Of a stretch of DNA of 64,000 bases, positions 34,949-42,685 are shown one piece after another. Below the pieces are notes generated by a model. The model saw only the letters and a list, made by a program, of their open reading frames with translations. It searched no databases and was not told the DNA's origin. This DNA comes from DASRDZ01 sp035569495 (GTDB lineage Bacteria; Chloroflexota; Dormibacteria; Aeolococcales; Aeolococcaceae). The stretch lies in NCBI GenBank assembly GCA_035569495.1, contig DATMMX010000057.1:62001-126000 (forward strand), in the 5' to 3' direction. The translations under genes and the position numbers were made by a program. Position 1 is the stretch's first letter, and each line of letters begins with the position of its first letter.

Positions 34949-35091
34949 ACCGATTCCTTGGCGCGTGGCGCGCGCGTGGACTGACCCTGGAATCGTCCCC
35001 CCGCGGTCCCGCTGTGAACACCCCGAGCGGGTTAAACCTTGTAAGCGTCCGTCGCCAGATGTGTGACAGGGGCGGTCGCCGAGCGGGGCGC

Positions 35092-37089
35092 TCAGTCCTC
35101 GACCAGCTCCACCGGGAACAGCAGCCGCACCGTGGTCCCCTGCCCGGGCTGGCTGGCGATCTCCACCGACCCGCCCACCGCCACGGCGCGCTCGCGGAGG
35201 TTGGCCAGCCCGTAGCCGTGCCCGGGGATGGCGGCGGTGTCGAAGCCGTGCCCGTCGTCGTCGACCTCGAGCACGGCCAGCGGCGCCTCCCAGCGCAGCG
35301 ACACCCGGCAGGTGGTCGCCGCGGCGTGCCGGGCGACGTTGGAGAGCGCCTCGCGGAGCACCTGGATGACCTCGGCGGTGCTGGCCCCGCCGGCGTGGTC
35401 GAGGCGGCGGTCGGTGTCCAGCGCGGTGACGATCCCGGTGCGGCCCTCGAACTCCCTGGCCAGGGTGGCCACGGCGTCGCCCAGGGTCTCCAGGCCGACC
35501 GCCTGCGGCTTGAGGCCGAAGATGTAGCGGCGCAGGTCGGCGATCACCTGGTCGATGCTGTCCACCGCCTCGCGGAGGCGGCCGCGGACCGGCTCCTCGG
35601 CGGCCAGCGGCTCGACGCTGAGCAGCCCCAGGCCGACCGCGAAGAGCGCCTGGACGATGCCGTCGTGGAGCTCGCGGGCGATGCGCTCGCGGTCCTCGAC
35701 CACGGCCAGGCGCTGCAGCTCGGAGCGGATGCGCCCGTGCTCCAGGGCCACCGACGCCTGGGCGGCGAACAGCTCCAGGGAGCGCAGGTCCTCCTCGGTG
35801 AAGGCGGCCGCGCCGCGCCGCCTGCCCACCACCAGGGTGCCGAAGATGCGCTCCTCGGTGGCCAGGGGGACGAACAGCGCCGGGCCCAGGGTGGTCGCCT
35901 CGCTGATCTCGCCGGGGAGGCCGGTCTCCGCGGTCAGGTCGAGGGTGACCACCGGCTTGAGGCTGCGCATGGCCGCGCCGGCAAGCGCCCCGCTCTCGCT
36001 GATGACCAGCCCGCGCAGCGGCGCCCCGATCTCGGAGTCGACCTCGCGGACCACCAGGGTGCCGGGGTCGGCGGGGGTCACCACCGCGCCCAGGTCGGCG
36101 TCGACCATGGCCCGGCCGCGGCCGGCCATGATGGCCAGCACCTCGCCGTCACGGTTCTCCAGGATGGCCCGGGCGACGTCGTTGATCGCCTCCAGGCGGG
36201 CGCCCGACTGGCGGCGCTCGGTCATGTCGCGGATCACCTTGGCGAAGCCGCGCGGCGCCCCGTCCCCGCCGTCGCCCGGCAGGGCGCTGAGCACCACGCT
36301 GGCCCAGAAGCGGCTGCCGTCCTTGCGCACCCGCCAGCCCTCGTCCACGGCGCGGCCCTCGCGGGTGGCGATGGCCAGGTCGTGGCTCAGCCGGGCCTGC
36401 GGGTCGGTCTCCGGCGGGTAGAGCGCGGCGACGTTGTGGCCGATCATCTCCTCGGCGCTGTAGCCGGTGATGCGCTGGGCGCCGAGGTTCCAGCTGGCCA
36501 GCCGGCCGTCGGGCTCGAGCATGACGATGGCGTAGTCCTGCACCCACTCGACCATCAGCCGGAAGCGCTCCTCGCTGCGGCGCAGCCGCTCCTCGGCCTC
36601 GCGGCGGTCGGTGACGTCGCGGATGGTGGCCAGCACCACCCGCGCCCCCGGGGTGTCGAGCGGGCTGAGGCTGATGTCGGCGGGGAACTCGCTGCCGTCC
36701 TTGCGGCGCAGCAGGATGCCCAGCCCCGCGCCCATGGGCCGCGCCGTGGGCTGGGCGATGAAGCGGTCGCGATGGTCCTCGTGGAGGCGGCGCATGCGCT
36801 CGGGGACGAGCAGCTCGATGGGCCTGCCGTTCATCTCGGCGGCGCTGTAGCCGGACAGCTCGGCGAGACGGCGGTTGGCGTAGACGATCAGCCCCTCCTC
36901 GTCGGCGATGACCAGCCCGTCGGGCAGGGCGTCGACCAGGCCGCGGAGGCGGAGCTCACCCGCGACCCCCGAGCGCTGCTCGGCGCCGGCGTCGCTGAGC
37001 AGCGGCACGACCACGGCAGGCTCGGGAACGAGCGGCTCGGTGACACCGCTGGCCGTGGCCGGCCGCTCGCGGCGGGAATGCGGTGACAT
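35092..37089 (-). CDS. Soluble PAS-PAS-GAF histidine kinase, NarL-partner (HisKA_3) type
   Basis: 665 residues, no transmembrane segment. Two PAS domains (about 45-165 and 170-295: LPDGLVIADEEGLIVYANRR and YAIVMLEPDGRLASWN), a GAF domain (about 305-455), the dimerisation motif RIARELHDGIVQALFAVGL with phospho-accepting His475, and a HATPase_c domain (REALSNVARHA, DDGHGFD, GYGLANLRERA). This is the DevS/DegS-like architecture that phosphorylates LuxR-type regulators, but none is in the window. The PAS ligand is not evident. Confidence 0.92.
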   Translation of the reverse strand: MSPHSRRERPATASGVTEPLVPEPAVVVPLLSDAGAEQRSGVAGELRLRGLVDALPDGLVIADEEGLIVYANRRLAELSGYSAAEMNGRPIELLVPERMRRLHEDHRDRFIAQPTARPMGAGLGILLRRKDGSEFPADISLSPLDTPGARVVLATIRDVTDRREAEERLRRSEERFRLMVEWVQDYAIVMLEPDGRLASWNLGAQRITGYSAEEMIGHNVAALYPPETDPQARLSHDLAIATREGRAVDEGWRVRKDGSRFWASVVLSALPGDGGDGAPRGFAKVIRDMTERRQSGARLEAINDVARAILENRDGEVLAIMAGRGRAMVDADLGAVVTPADPGTLVVREVDSEIGAPLRGLVISESGALAGAAMRSLKPVVTLDLTAETGLPGEISEATTLGPALFVPLATEERIFGTLVVGRRRGAAAFTEEDLRSLELFAAQASVALEHGRIRSELQRLAVVEDRERIARELHDGIVQALFAVGLGLLSVEPLAAEEPVRGRLREAVDSIDQVIADLRRYIFGLKPQAVGLETLGDAVATLAREFEGRTGIVTALDTDRRLDHAGGASTAEVIQVLREALSNVARHAAATTCRVSLRWEAPLAVLEVDDDGHGFDTAAIPGHGYGLANLRERAVAVGGSVEIASQPGQGTTVRLLFPVELVED

Positions 37090-37184
37090 GGGAGGGTTGC
37101 GGGCTCCGTGGCCAGGCTGGCGGGAGCGACAGCCTGCCGCCGCATTCTGTGGGCGGCGGGGGCCGGGGTCAACCGGACCGCGGG

Positions 37185-40100
37185 TCAGCTCGCGGGTTCG
37201 AAACGCAGCGTGGCCAGCTGGTGGGGGCCCAGGGTGGTGGCGCCGTCGAGCGGTGTGTGGGGGTTTTCGAGCAGGTCGCAGAGCGCTGCGGGGCGGTTTG
37301 CGACGATGCGCGCGCCTCCGCCGGCGACCTCGCAGACGCGCACCACGAGCGCCTCACCGCGCTCCGACTTCTTGACAGCCGTGACCAGAACCTGGCCGTC
37401 GACGTGCAGGTCGAGGAGCGTGCCGGTTGCGGGCAGGTCGCCCTGGTGGGCGGTGGTGGGCACGGCGCGCAGGGGGATGTCGTACGCCTCGGCGTGGCAG
37501 GCGACCTGTGCGGCGGCGGCGTCGCCCCGGTGGGGCAGCAGCGCGTACTCGATGTCGTGGACGCCGCGATCGGCCTGCGGGTCGGGCGCGGTGGGGGCGC
37601 GCAGCAGGGTGAGACGCATCGTGTTGCCGCGCACGTCGTGACCGTGCTTGTCGCGGTTGAGCAGGGCGACCCCGTGGTCGGCCTGGCTGAGGTCCGCCCA
37701 GCGGTGGGCGGGGACCTCGAAGCGGGCGGCGTCCCAGGTGGTGTTCTCGTGGGTGGGGCGGGCGACGCTGCCGAAGCCGGTGTCGTAACGGGCCTCCTCG
37801 GCGCGGACGGCGACCGGGAAGGCGACCTTGAGCAGGCGGTGCGACTCCTGCCAGTCGACGCGCGTGTGGAAGTCGACGCGGCGGCTGCCCGCGTGCAGCG
37901 CGATGGTCTGCGTGTACGTGCTGGCGCCGTGGCTGCGGGTGACGCGCACGGCGGCGCGCGCGGGACCGCGCTCGATCACCTCGATGCGGTCGCAGGCGGT
38001 GATGTCGGTGGGTGTGCGCAGGTCGTCGGCGTCGACCTCCCAGGCGTCGTAGTCGGTGGGGTGGTCGCGGAAGACCTGCAGCAGGTTGGCGCGCGCGCCG
38101 TCCGCGATGACCTCGCGCGCCGCCTGCTTGTCGTGGATCGAGGTGAGCAGACCGTCGCCGTCCCAGGTGATGCGCAGCAGGCCGTTCTCCATGCTGTTGC
38201 CGCCGACCGCGACGCGGTCTGCGTGCGCATGCCGCGCCGCGGCGTCGATTGCCGCGTAGCCGATTGCCGGGACCTCGACCGCGTGCAGGTTTCCGTCGAT
38301 CTCGACCATTTCTGCGCGCGACGCCGACGCCGCGTTGAAGACGACGACCGGGCGGGCCATCCCGGTGGTGTCGACGCGGGCGGCGATGGCCTGCACGGCG
38401 GTGTCGATGGCGTCTTCGGCGATGCGGTGCACGCGCGCGTGGTCGCGGGCCGCGTCCTGGTACACCCAGTGGATGCTGCTGCCGGGCAGGATGTCGTGGA
38501 ACTGGTGCAGCAGTGTCAGCTTCCACGCCTCGTCCAGCGCGGCGGCGGGGTACTCGCCGATGCCGTCCGGACGCAGCGCGCTCCACGTCTCCGCCTCGCG
38601 CAGCAGGCGCTCGGCCTGCCGGTTGTCGCGCTTGATCCGCGCCTGCGTGGTGAACACGCCGCGGTGGCGCTCCAGGTACAGCTCACCCCGCCACGTCGCC
38701 AGCCGCTCCCCGTCCTCGGCGGCGACACGAGCGAAGAAGTCGCCCGAGGTGCCCTGCTCCAGCTGCGGCAGGCCGTCCACGTCGCCCAGGCGGCGAGCGC
38801 GCAGCAGCATCTCGCGCGTCGGCCCTCCCCCACCGTCGCCGAGACCGAACAGGTACAGCGACGACGACGACACGCCGCTGTCGTGGAAGCTCGTCTCGCT
38901 GCGCAGCACCTCTTCGGCGCTGACCACGCCGTTGTAGGTGGCCACCGGCGGCATGTGGGTGAGCACGCGGCTGCCGTCGCCGCCCTCCCACCAGAAGGTG
39001 CTGTGCGGGAAGGTGTCGGTGTCGTTCCACCACAGCTTCTGGGTCATGAAGCTGTCGAAGCCGGACTGGGCGAGGATCTGCGGCAGGGTGGCGGGAAAGC
39101 CGAAGGTGTCGGGTAGCCAGCCCACGCGCGGCCGCACCCCCAGCTCCTCCTCGGCGAAACGCACACCGTGCAGCACCTGGCGCACCAGCGACTCGGCGCT
39201 CGCAACGTTGCAGTCGGCCTCCACCCACATGCCGCCGACCACCTCCCAGCGCCCCTCGGCAACCCGCTGGCGGATGCGCGCGAACAGCTCCGGGTGGTCG
39301 TCGCGCATCCACGCGTACTGCACCATCTGCGACGCGGCGAAGCGGAGGTCCGGGTCCTCGTCCATCAGCGACAGCACCGTGCTGAACGACCGCGCGCACT
39401 TGCGCCGGCTCTCGCGCAGCGGCCACAGCCACGCCGTGTCGATGTGCGCGTGTCCCTGGGCGACGACGCGAAAACGGCGCGGCGCACCGGCGTTGCTCAG
39501 CGCGTCGTGCAGCGGTGCCTGCGCAGCGGCGACGTTGGCCGGCGTCAGCGCCTCGGGGTCGACCAGCATGCAGGCGCGGCGCAGCGCCTCGACCAGCACC
39601 CCGGTGCGCGCCCGCTCAGGTTCCAGGTGGCTCGCGAGGTCGAGGACCAGCTCCATGTCGATGCACAGCGCCTCGACGTCACGGCGCGCCACGCACAGCT
39701 CGGCGCGCCGCAGCTCCAGTATGGGCGCGCCGCCGGGGTCGGGCATGAGCAGGGGCCACGTCGCGGCGCGCTGGTCGATGTCCGGATTGGCCGCCGCCTC
39801 GACGAGCAGGTCCACCGCCTCGCCGCCGCGGGCGGGACGCGCCACCAGCACCTCGGAGTGGTCCGGCGAGATGCCCTGCACCGCCGTGTCGCCGCGCCAG
39901 AGCAGCGCCTCGGCGCCGAACCCGGTCTGCCCCGCGAAGCCCAGGCCGATCCGCGCAACCACTTCCGCTCCCGCCCACTCCGCCGGCACCGACCCGCGCA
40001 AGCGCAACCAGGTGGTGTCCCACGGCGCGCCCCAGCGATCCCCCACAGCGAACGGCTCGAACCGACCGGCGCGTGCCTGCGCGACCCCGATCGGCGCGCC

Positions 40101-40217
40101 ATGCACGTGCAGCGCCTCGACGCCGAGCCCGACGGCGGCGCCATACACCGCCGGCCGCAGGAACGCGTCGAGCAGCCGCCGGGCCCGGGCCCGGGTCAGC
40201 TCGGGGTTGGCGTGCAC
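37185..40217 (-). CDS. Alpha-mannosidase, glycoside hydrolase family 38
   Basis: 1010 residues from a GTG at 40217. The frame stays open far upstream, but that part runs antisense or through the CBS gene, so the GTG is preferred; a 53-bp gap separates it from that gene. Family 38 features: VVAQGHAHIDTAWLWPLRES (zinc ligands His258 and Asp260), GMWVEADCNVASAESLVRQ (nucleophile Asp335), GWLPDTFGFPATLPQIL, MTQKLWWNDTDTFPHSTFWW, and LLHQFHDILPGSSIHWVYQ. The N-terminal ancillary domain (1-240) and C-terminal beta domains are both present. No signal peptide, so it acts in the cytoplasm on imported or internal mannosides. Confidence 0.93.
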   Translation of the reverse strand: MHANPELTRARARRLLDAFLRPAVYGAAVGLGVEALHVHGAPIGVAQARAGRFEPFAVGDRWGAPWDTTWLRLRGSVPAEWAGAEVVARIGLGFAGQTGFGAEALLWRGDTAVQGISPDHSEVLVARPARGGEAVDLLVEAAANPDIDQRAATWPLLMPDPGGAPILELRRAELCVARRDVEALCIDMELVLDLASHLEPERARTGVLVEALRRACMLVDPEALTPANVAAAQAPLHDALSNAGAPRRFRVVAQGHAHIDTAWLWPLRESRRKCARSFSTVLSLMDEDPDLRFAASQMVQYAWMRDDHPELFARIRQRVAEGRWEVVGGMWVEADCNVASAESLVRQVLHGVRFAEEELGVRPRVGWLPDTFGFPATLPQILAQSGFDSFMTQKLWWNDTDTFPHSTFWWEGGDGSRVLTHMPPVATYNGVVSAEEVLRSETSFHDSGVSSSSLYLFGLGDGGGGPTREMLLRARRLGDVDGLPQLEQGTSGDFFARVAAEDGERLATWRGELYLERHRGVFTTQARIKRDNRQAERLLREAETWSALRPDGIGEYPAAALDEAWKLTLLHQFHDILPGSSIHWVYQDAARDHARVHRIAEDAIDTAVQAIAARVDTTGMARPVVVFNAASASRAEMVEIDGNLHAVEVPAIGYAAIDAAARHAHADRVAVGGNSMENGLLRITWDGDGLLTSIHDKQAAREVIADGARANLLQVFRDHPTDYDAWEVDADDLRTPTDITACDRIEVIERGPARAAVRVTRSHGASTYTQTIALHAGSRRVDFHTRVDWQESHRLLKVAFPVAVRAEEARYDTGFGSVARPTHENTTWDAARFEVPAHRWADLSQADHGVALLNRDKHGHDVRGNTMRLTLLRAPTAPDPQADRGVHDIEYALLPHRGDAAAAQVACHAEAYDIPLRAVPTTAHQGDLPATGTLLDLHVDGQVLVTAVKKSERGEALVVRVCEVAGGGARIVANRPAALCDLLENPHTPLDGATTLGPHQLATLRFEPAS

Positions 40218-40270
40218 GGCCCGGCAGGATGACACACGGGCGGCGCGCCCCGAGGGCTCAGCCCGAGGGC

Positions 40271-40663
40271 TCAGCCCGCGGGCAGCTTCCCGACCATCCC
40301 CGCCCGCACCACGTCGCGCATCGAGAGGATGCCGGCGAGCTTGCCGGCGTCGTCGACCACGACCAGGTGACGGAAGCCGCGGCGGACCATCTCCTCGGCG
40401 GCGGCGTCGAGGTCCCAGGAGACCGTGGCGGTTTGCGCCTCGAAGGTCATGACGTCGGCGACCGAGATGGTCTCGGGGTCGGCGCCCCGGGCCACCGCGC
40501 GCAGCACGTCGCGCTCGGTGACGATGCCCGGACCGGGCATGTGCTCCTCGTGCACCACGGCCGCGCCGACGTTGCGCTCGGCCATCAGGCGGCAGGCGTC
40601 GCGGAGGCTGTGGCCGGACGCGACCAGCAGCACCTCCCTGGACATGGCATCGGCGACACGCAT
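40271..40663 (-). CDS. Two-CBS-domain protein
   Basis: 130 residues from the ATG at 40663, with AAGGAGGG upstream. Two CBS modules fill the protein: MSREVLLVASGHSLRDACRL with GIVTERDVLRAVA, and TFEAQTATVSWDLDAAAEEM with HLVVVDDAGKLAGILSMRDV. CBS pairs bind adenine nucleotides and act as energy sensors. It lies upstream of the mannosidase on the same strand; no functional tie is evident. Confidence 0.9.
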   Translation of the reverse strand: MRVADAMSREVLLVASGHSLRDACRLMAERNVGAAVVHEEHMPGPGIVTERDVLRAVARGADPETISVADVMTFEAQTATVSWDLDAAAEEMVRRGFRHLVVVDDAGKLAGILSMRDVVRAGMVGKLPAG

Positions 40664-40762
40664 GCGGCGGACCCTCCTTGCCCGGAGCCTGGCCCGGACT
40701 GTGGGTCCGAGCGTACGTCGGTGCGCCTCCCGCGGCAAGCTCCGCGCGCGGGTGCGCCGCGC

Positions 40763-40768
40763 GACAAT
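40763..40768 (+). promoter_or_regulatory. Possible -10 box (GACAAT), F420-type oxidoreductase gene
   Basis: GACAAT ends 7 nt before the ATG at 40776; no ribosome binding site is visible. Confidence 0.35.
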
Positions 40769-40775
40769 CCTTCCC

Positions 40776-41222
40776 ATGGGCACCTTCCACCACCCGCCGG
40801 GCTGGTTCACCGCGCACGTCTTCAATCCCGTCGTCGCCGCGCTCACCCGCGCCGGTGTGAGCCTCTACGGCTCGCGCGTCCTGGCTGTGCGCGGCCGCAA
40901 GAGCGGCGAGTGGCGCACCACCCCGGTCAACCTGCTGCTCGACCACGGCAACCGCTACCTGGTCGCGCCGCGGGGCACCACGCAGTGGGTGCGCAACCTG
41001 GCCGCCGCCGGCGAGGCGGAGCTGCGCGTCGGCCGCCGGGTCGAGCGCTTCACCGCGGTCGAGGTCCCCGAGGACGAGCGGCCGGAGATCCTGCGCGCCT
41101 ACCTGCGCCGCTGGAAGTTCGAGACCGGCCAGTTCTTCGGCGGCGTCGGCCCCGACGCGCCCGTCGAGGAGCTGCGCCGCATCGCGCCCGAGCATCCCGT
41201 CTTCCGCATCACCCCCGCCTGA
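40776..41222 (+). CDS. Deazaflavin (F420)-dependent nitroreductase/quinone reductase family protein (Ddn-like)
   Basis: 148 residues from the ATG at 40776. The split-barrel features of the Ddn family are present: LAVRGRKSGEWRTTPVNLLL, NRYLVAPRGTTQWVRNLAAAGEAELRVG is represented by RYLVAPRGTTQWVRNL, and the C-terminal FFGGVGPDAPVEELRRI. In this family the RKSG...TPVNLL region contacts F420 phosphate and WVRNL the deazaflavin. Members reduce quinones or nitro compounds with F420H2. The F420 pathway at 3782-6254 shows that the cofactor is available. Confidence 0.88.
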   Translation: MGTFHHPPGWFTAHVFNPVVAALTRAGVSLYGSRVLAVRGRKSGEWRTTPVNLLLDHGNRYLVAPRGTTQWVRNLAAAGEAELRVGRRVERFTAVEVPEDERPEILRAYLRRWKFETGQFFGGVGPDAPVEELRRIAPEHPVFRITPA

Positions 41223-41304
41223 ACCCCTCGTATGATCCATGGCCAATGGCCCCCTCGGTGACCGCCGCGGTGCGTGACCTGGTCGGCGCGCTCGGAGCGT
41301 CCGG

Positions 41305-41424
41305 ATGAGCGATCCGGTGGGCGGGTGGGGCAAGATGTTCGTGGTTCCCCGCGTCACCATAGTGAAAGACAGCCGCCCTACCGTCAGGGGCGTCTCCCCC
41401 ATGTACATCCCGCCCACGGAGTGA
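41305..41424 (+). CDS. Candidate 39-residue small protein upstream of sqdB
   Basis: A short frame whose ATG overlaps the stop of an even smaller frame (ATG 41246, 20 codons, TGA 41306-41308) by ATGA. It ends 4 nt before the sqdB ATG, and its stop lies inside the sqdB Shine-Dalgarno region (GGAGTGA). The middle (FVVPRVTIVKDSRPTVRG) is not especially biased. The tight chain of overlaps suggests coupled translation or a leader peptide, but no homologue is recognised. Confidence 0.3.
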   Translation: MSDPVGGWGKMFVVPRVTIVKDSRPTVRGVSPMYIPPTE

Positions 41425-41428
41425 GTTG

Positions 41429-42685
41429 ATGCTCGTCTGCGTACTCGGAGCCGACGGCTACCTCGGATGGCCCACCGCGCTCCACCTCTCGGCCCGTGGG
41501 CACGACGTGGTGGCTGTGGACAGCCTGGTGCGTCGCCGCTGGGACCGGCAGCTCAGCACCCCCAACCTGGTCCCGCTCAGCAGCATGGACAGCCGCGTCA
41601 AGCGCTGGAAGGCGGAGAGCGGCCGGACGATCGACTGGGTCAAGGTCGACCTCTGCGACAACCGGGCGCTGCGCGAGCTGATCGAGCGCTACCAGCCGGA
41701 CGCGGTGGTGCACTTCGCCGAGCAGCGCAGCGCCCCGTTCTCGATGATCAGCGCCGAGCGCGCCGTCGAGACCCAGACCAACAACGTGGTGGGCACGCTC
41801 AACCTGCTCTTCGCCATGCGTGACCTGATCCCCGACGCCCATCTGGTCAAGCTGGGCACGATGGGAGAGTACGGGACGCCCAACATCGACATCGAGGAGG
41901 GCTGGCTGGAGGTCGAGCACAACGGCCGCCACGACCGGGTCCTCTTCCCCAAGCTGCCGGGCTCCTTCTATCACCTCTCCAAGGTGCACGACTCGCACAA
42001 CATCGAGTTCACCTGCCGGGTCTGGGGCATGCGCGCCACCGACCTCAACCAGGGCGTGGTCTACGGCATGAGCACGCCCGAGACCGACCTGCATCCCCAG
42101 CTGCAGACGCGCTTCGACTATGACCACATCTGGGGCACGGCGCTCAACCGCTTCTGCGTCCAGGCCGCCATCGACCACCCCGTCACCGTGTACGGCAAGG
42201 GTGGCCAGACCCGCGGCTTCCTCGACATCCGCGACACCGTGCGCTGCATCGAGCTGGCGGTGACCAACCCCGCCGAGCGCGGCGAATTCCGCGTCTTCAA
42301 CCAGTTCACCGAGCAGTTCAGCGTCCAGCAGCTCGCCGAGAAGGTCGAGCACGCCCGCGCCGAGCACGGCCTGGCGACGCGCATCGAGCACGCCCCCAAC
42401 CCGCGCGTCGAGAAGGACGACCACTACTACAACGCCAAGCACCAGCGCCTGCTCGACCTCGGCCTGGAGCCGCACTACCTGCAGGACACCCTGATCGACG
42501 ACGTGATCGCCCGCGTCGAGAAGCTGCGCAGCCGGGTCAGGCCCGAGCTGGTCGGCGCCTCCTCGGTCGACTGGCGCGGCAGCCACGAGCGGCGCCGCCA
42601 GGTCTCGGTGGCCGGCCGGGCGACCGCGGCGTCCAGCGCCCTGGTCGGCGCGGCGGGAGGCAGGCGCACCGTCGCCGCGCGCTGA
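41429..42685 (+). CDS. sqdB: UDP-sulfoquinovose synthase
   Basis: 418 residues from the ATG at 41429 with GGAGTGA upstream. SqdB makes UDP-sulfoquinovose from UDP-glucose and sulfite for the sulfolipid SQDG. Features: VLGADGYLGWPTALHLSARG (NAD site), HFAEQRSAPFSMIS, VKLGTMGEYGTPNIDIEEG, and the active-site SFYHLSKVHDSHNIEF, with RGFLDIRDTVRCIELA. The last 35 residues (RGSHERRRQ onward) are a poorly conserved tail. The usual SqdX/SqdD glycosyltransferase is not next to it; a polytopic glycosyltransferase-like protein follows with overlap. Confidence 0.93.
   Translation: MLVCVLGADGYLGWPTALHLSARGHDVVAVDSLVRRRWDRQLSTPNLVPLSSMDSRVKRWKAESGRTIDWVKVDLCDNRALRELIERYQPDAVVHFAEQRSAPFSMISAERAVETQTNNVVGTLNLLFAMRDLIPDAHLVKLGTMGEYGTPNIDIEEGWLEVEHNGRHDRVLFPKLPGSFYHLSKVHDSHNIEFTCRVWGMRATDLNQGVVYGMSTPETDLHPQLQTRFDYDHIWGTALNRFCVQAAIDHPVTVYGKGGQTRGFLDIRDTVRCIELAVTNPAERGEFRVFNQFTEQFSVQQLAEKVEHARAEHGLATRIEHAPNPRVEKDDHYYNAKHQRLLDLGLEPHYLQDTLIDDVIARVEKLRSRVRPELVGASSVDWRGSHERRRQVSVAGRATAASSALVGAAGGRRTVAAR

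Noticed and set aside
20330..35060. Shared TTACAAGG-like sequence upstream of 20266 and 34948 as a promoter motif
   Set aside because: Eight matching bases at different distances from the starts and no third example; too weak to claim.
40218..41417. Upstream extension of the alpha-mannosidase frame to about 1410 residues
   Set aside because: The extension passes through the CBS-domain gene and antisense to the F420-type oxidoreductase, and has no family similarity. The GTG at 40217 gives the normal GH38 start.
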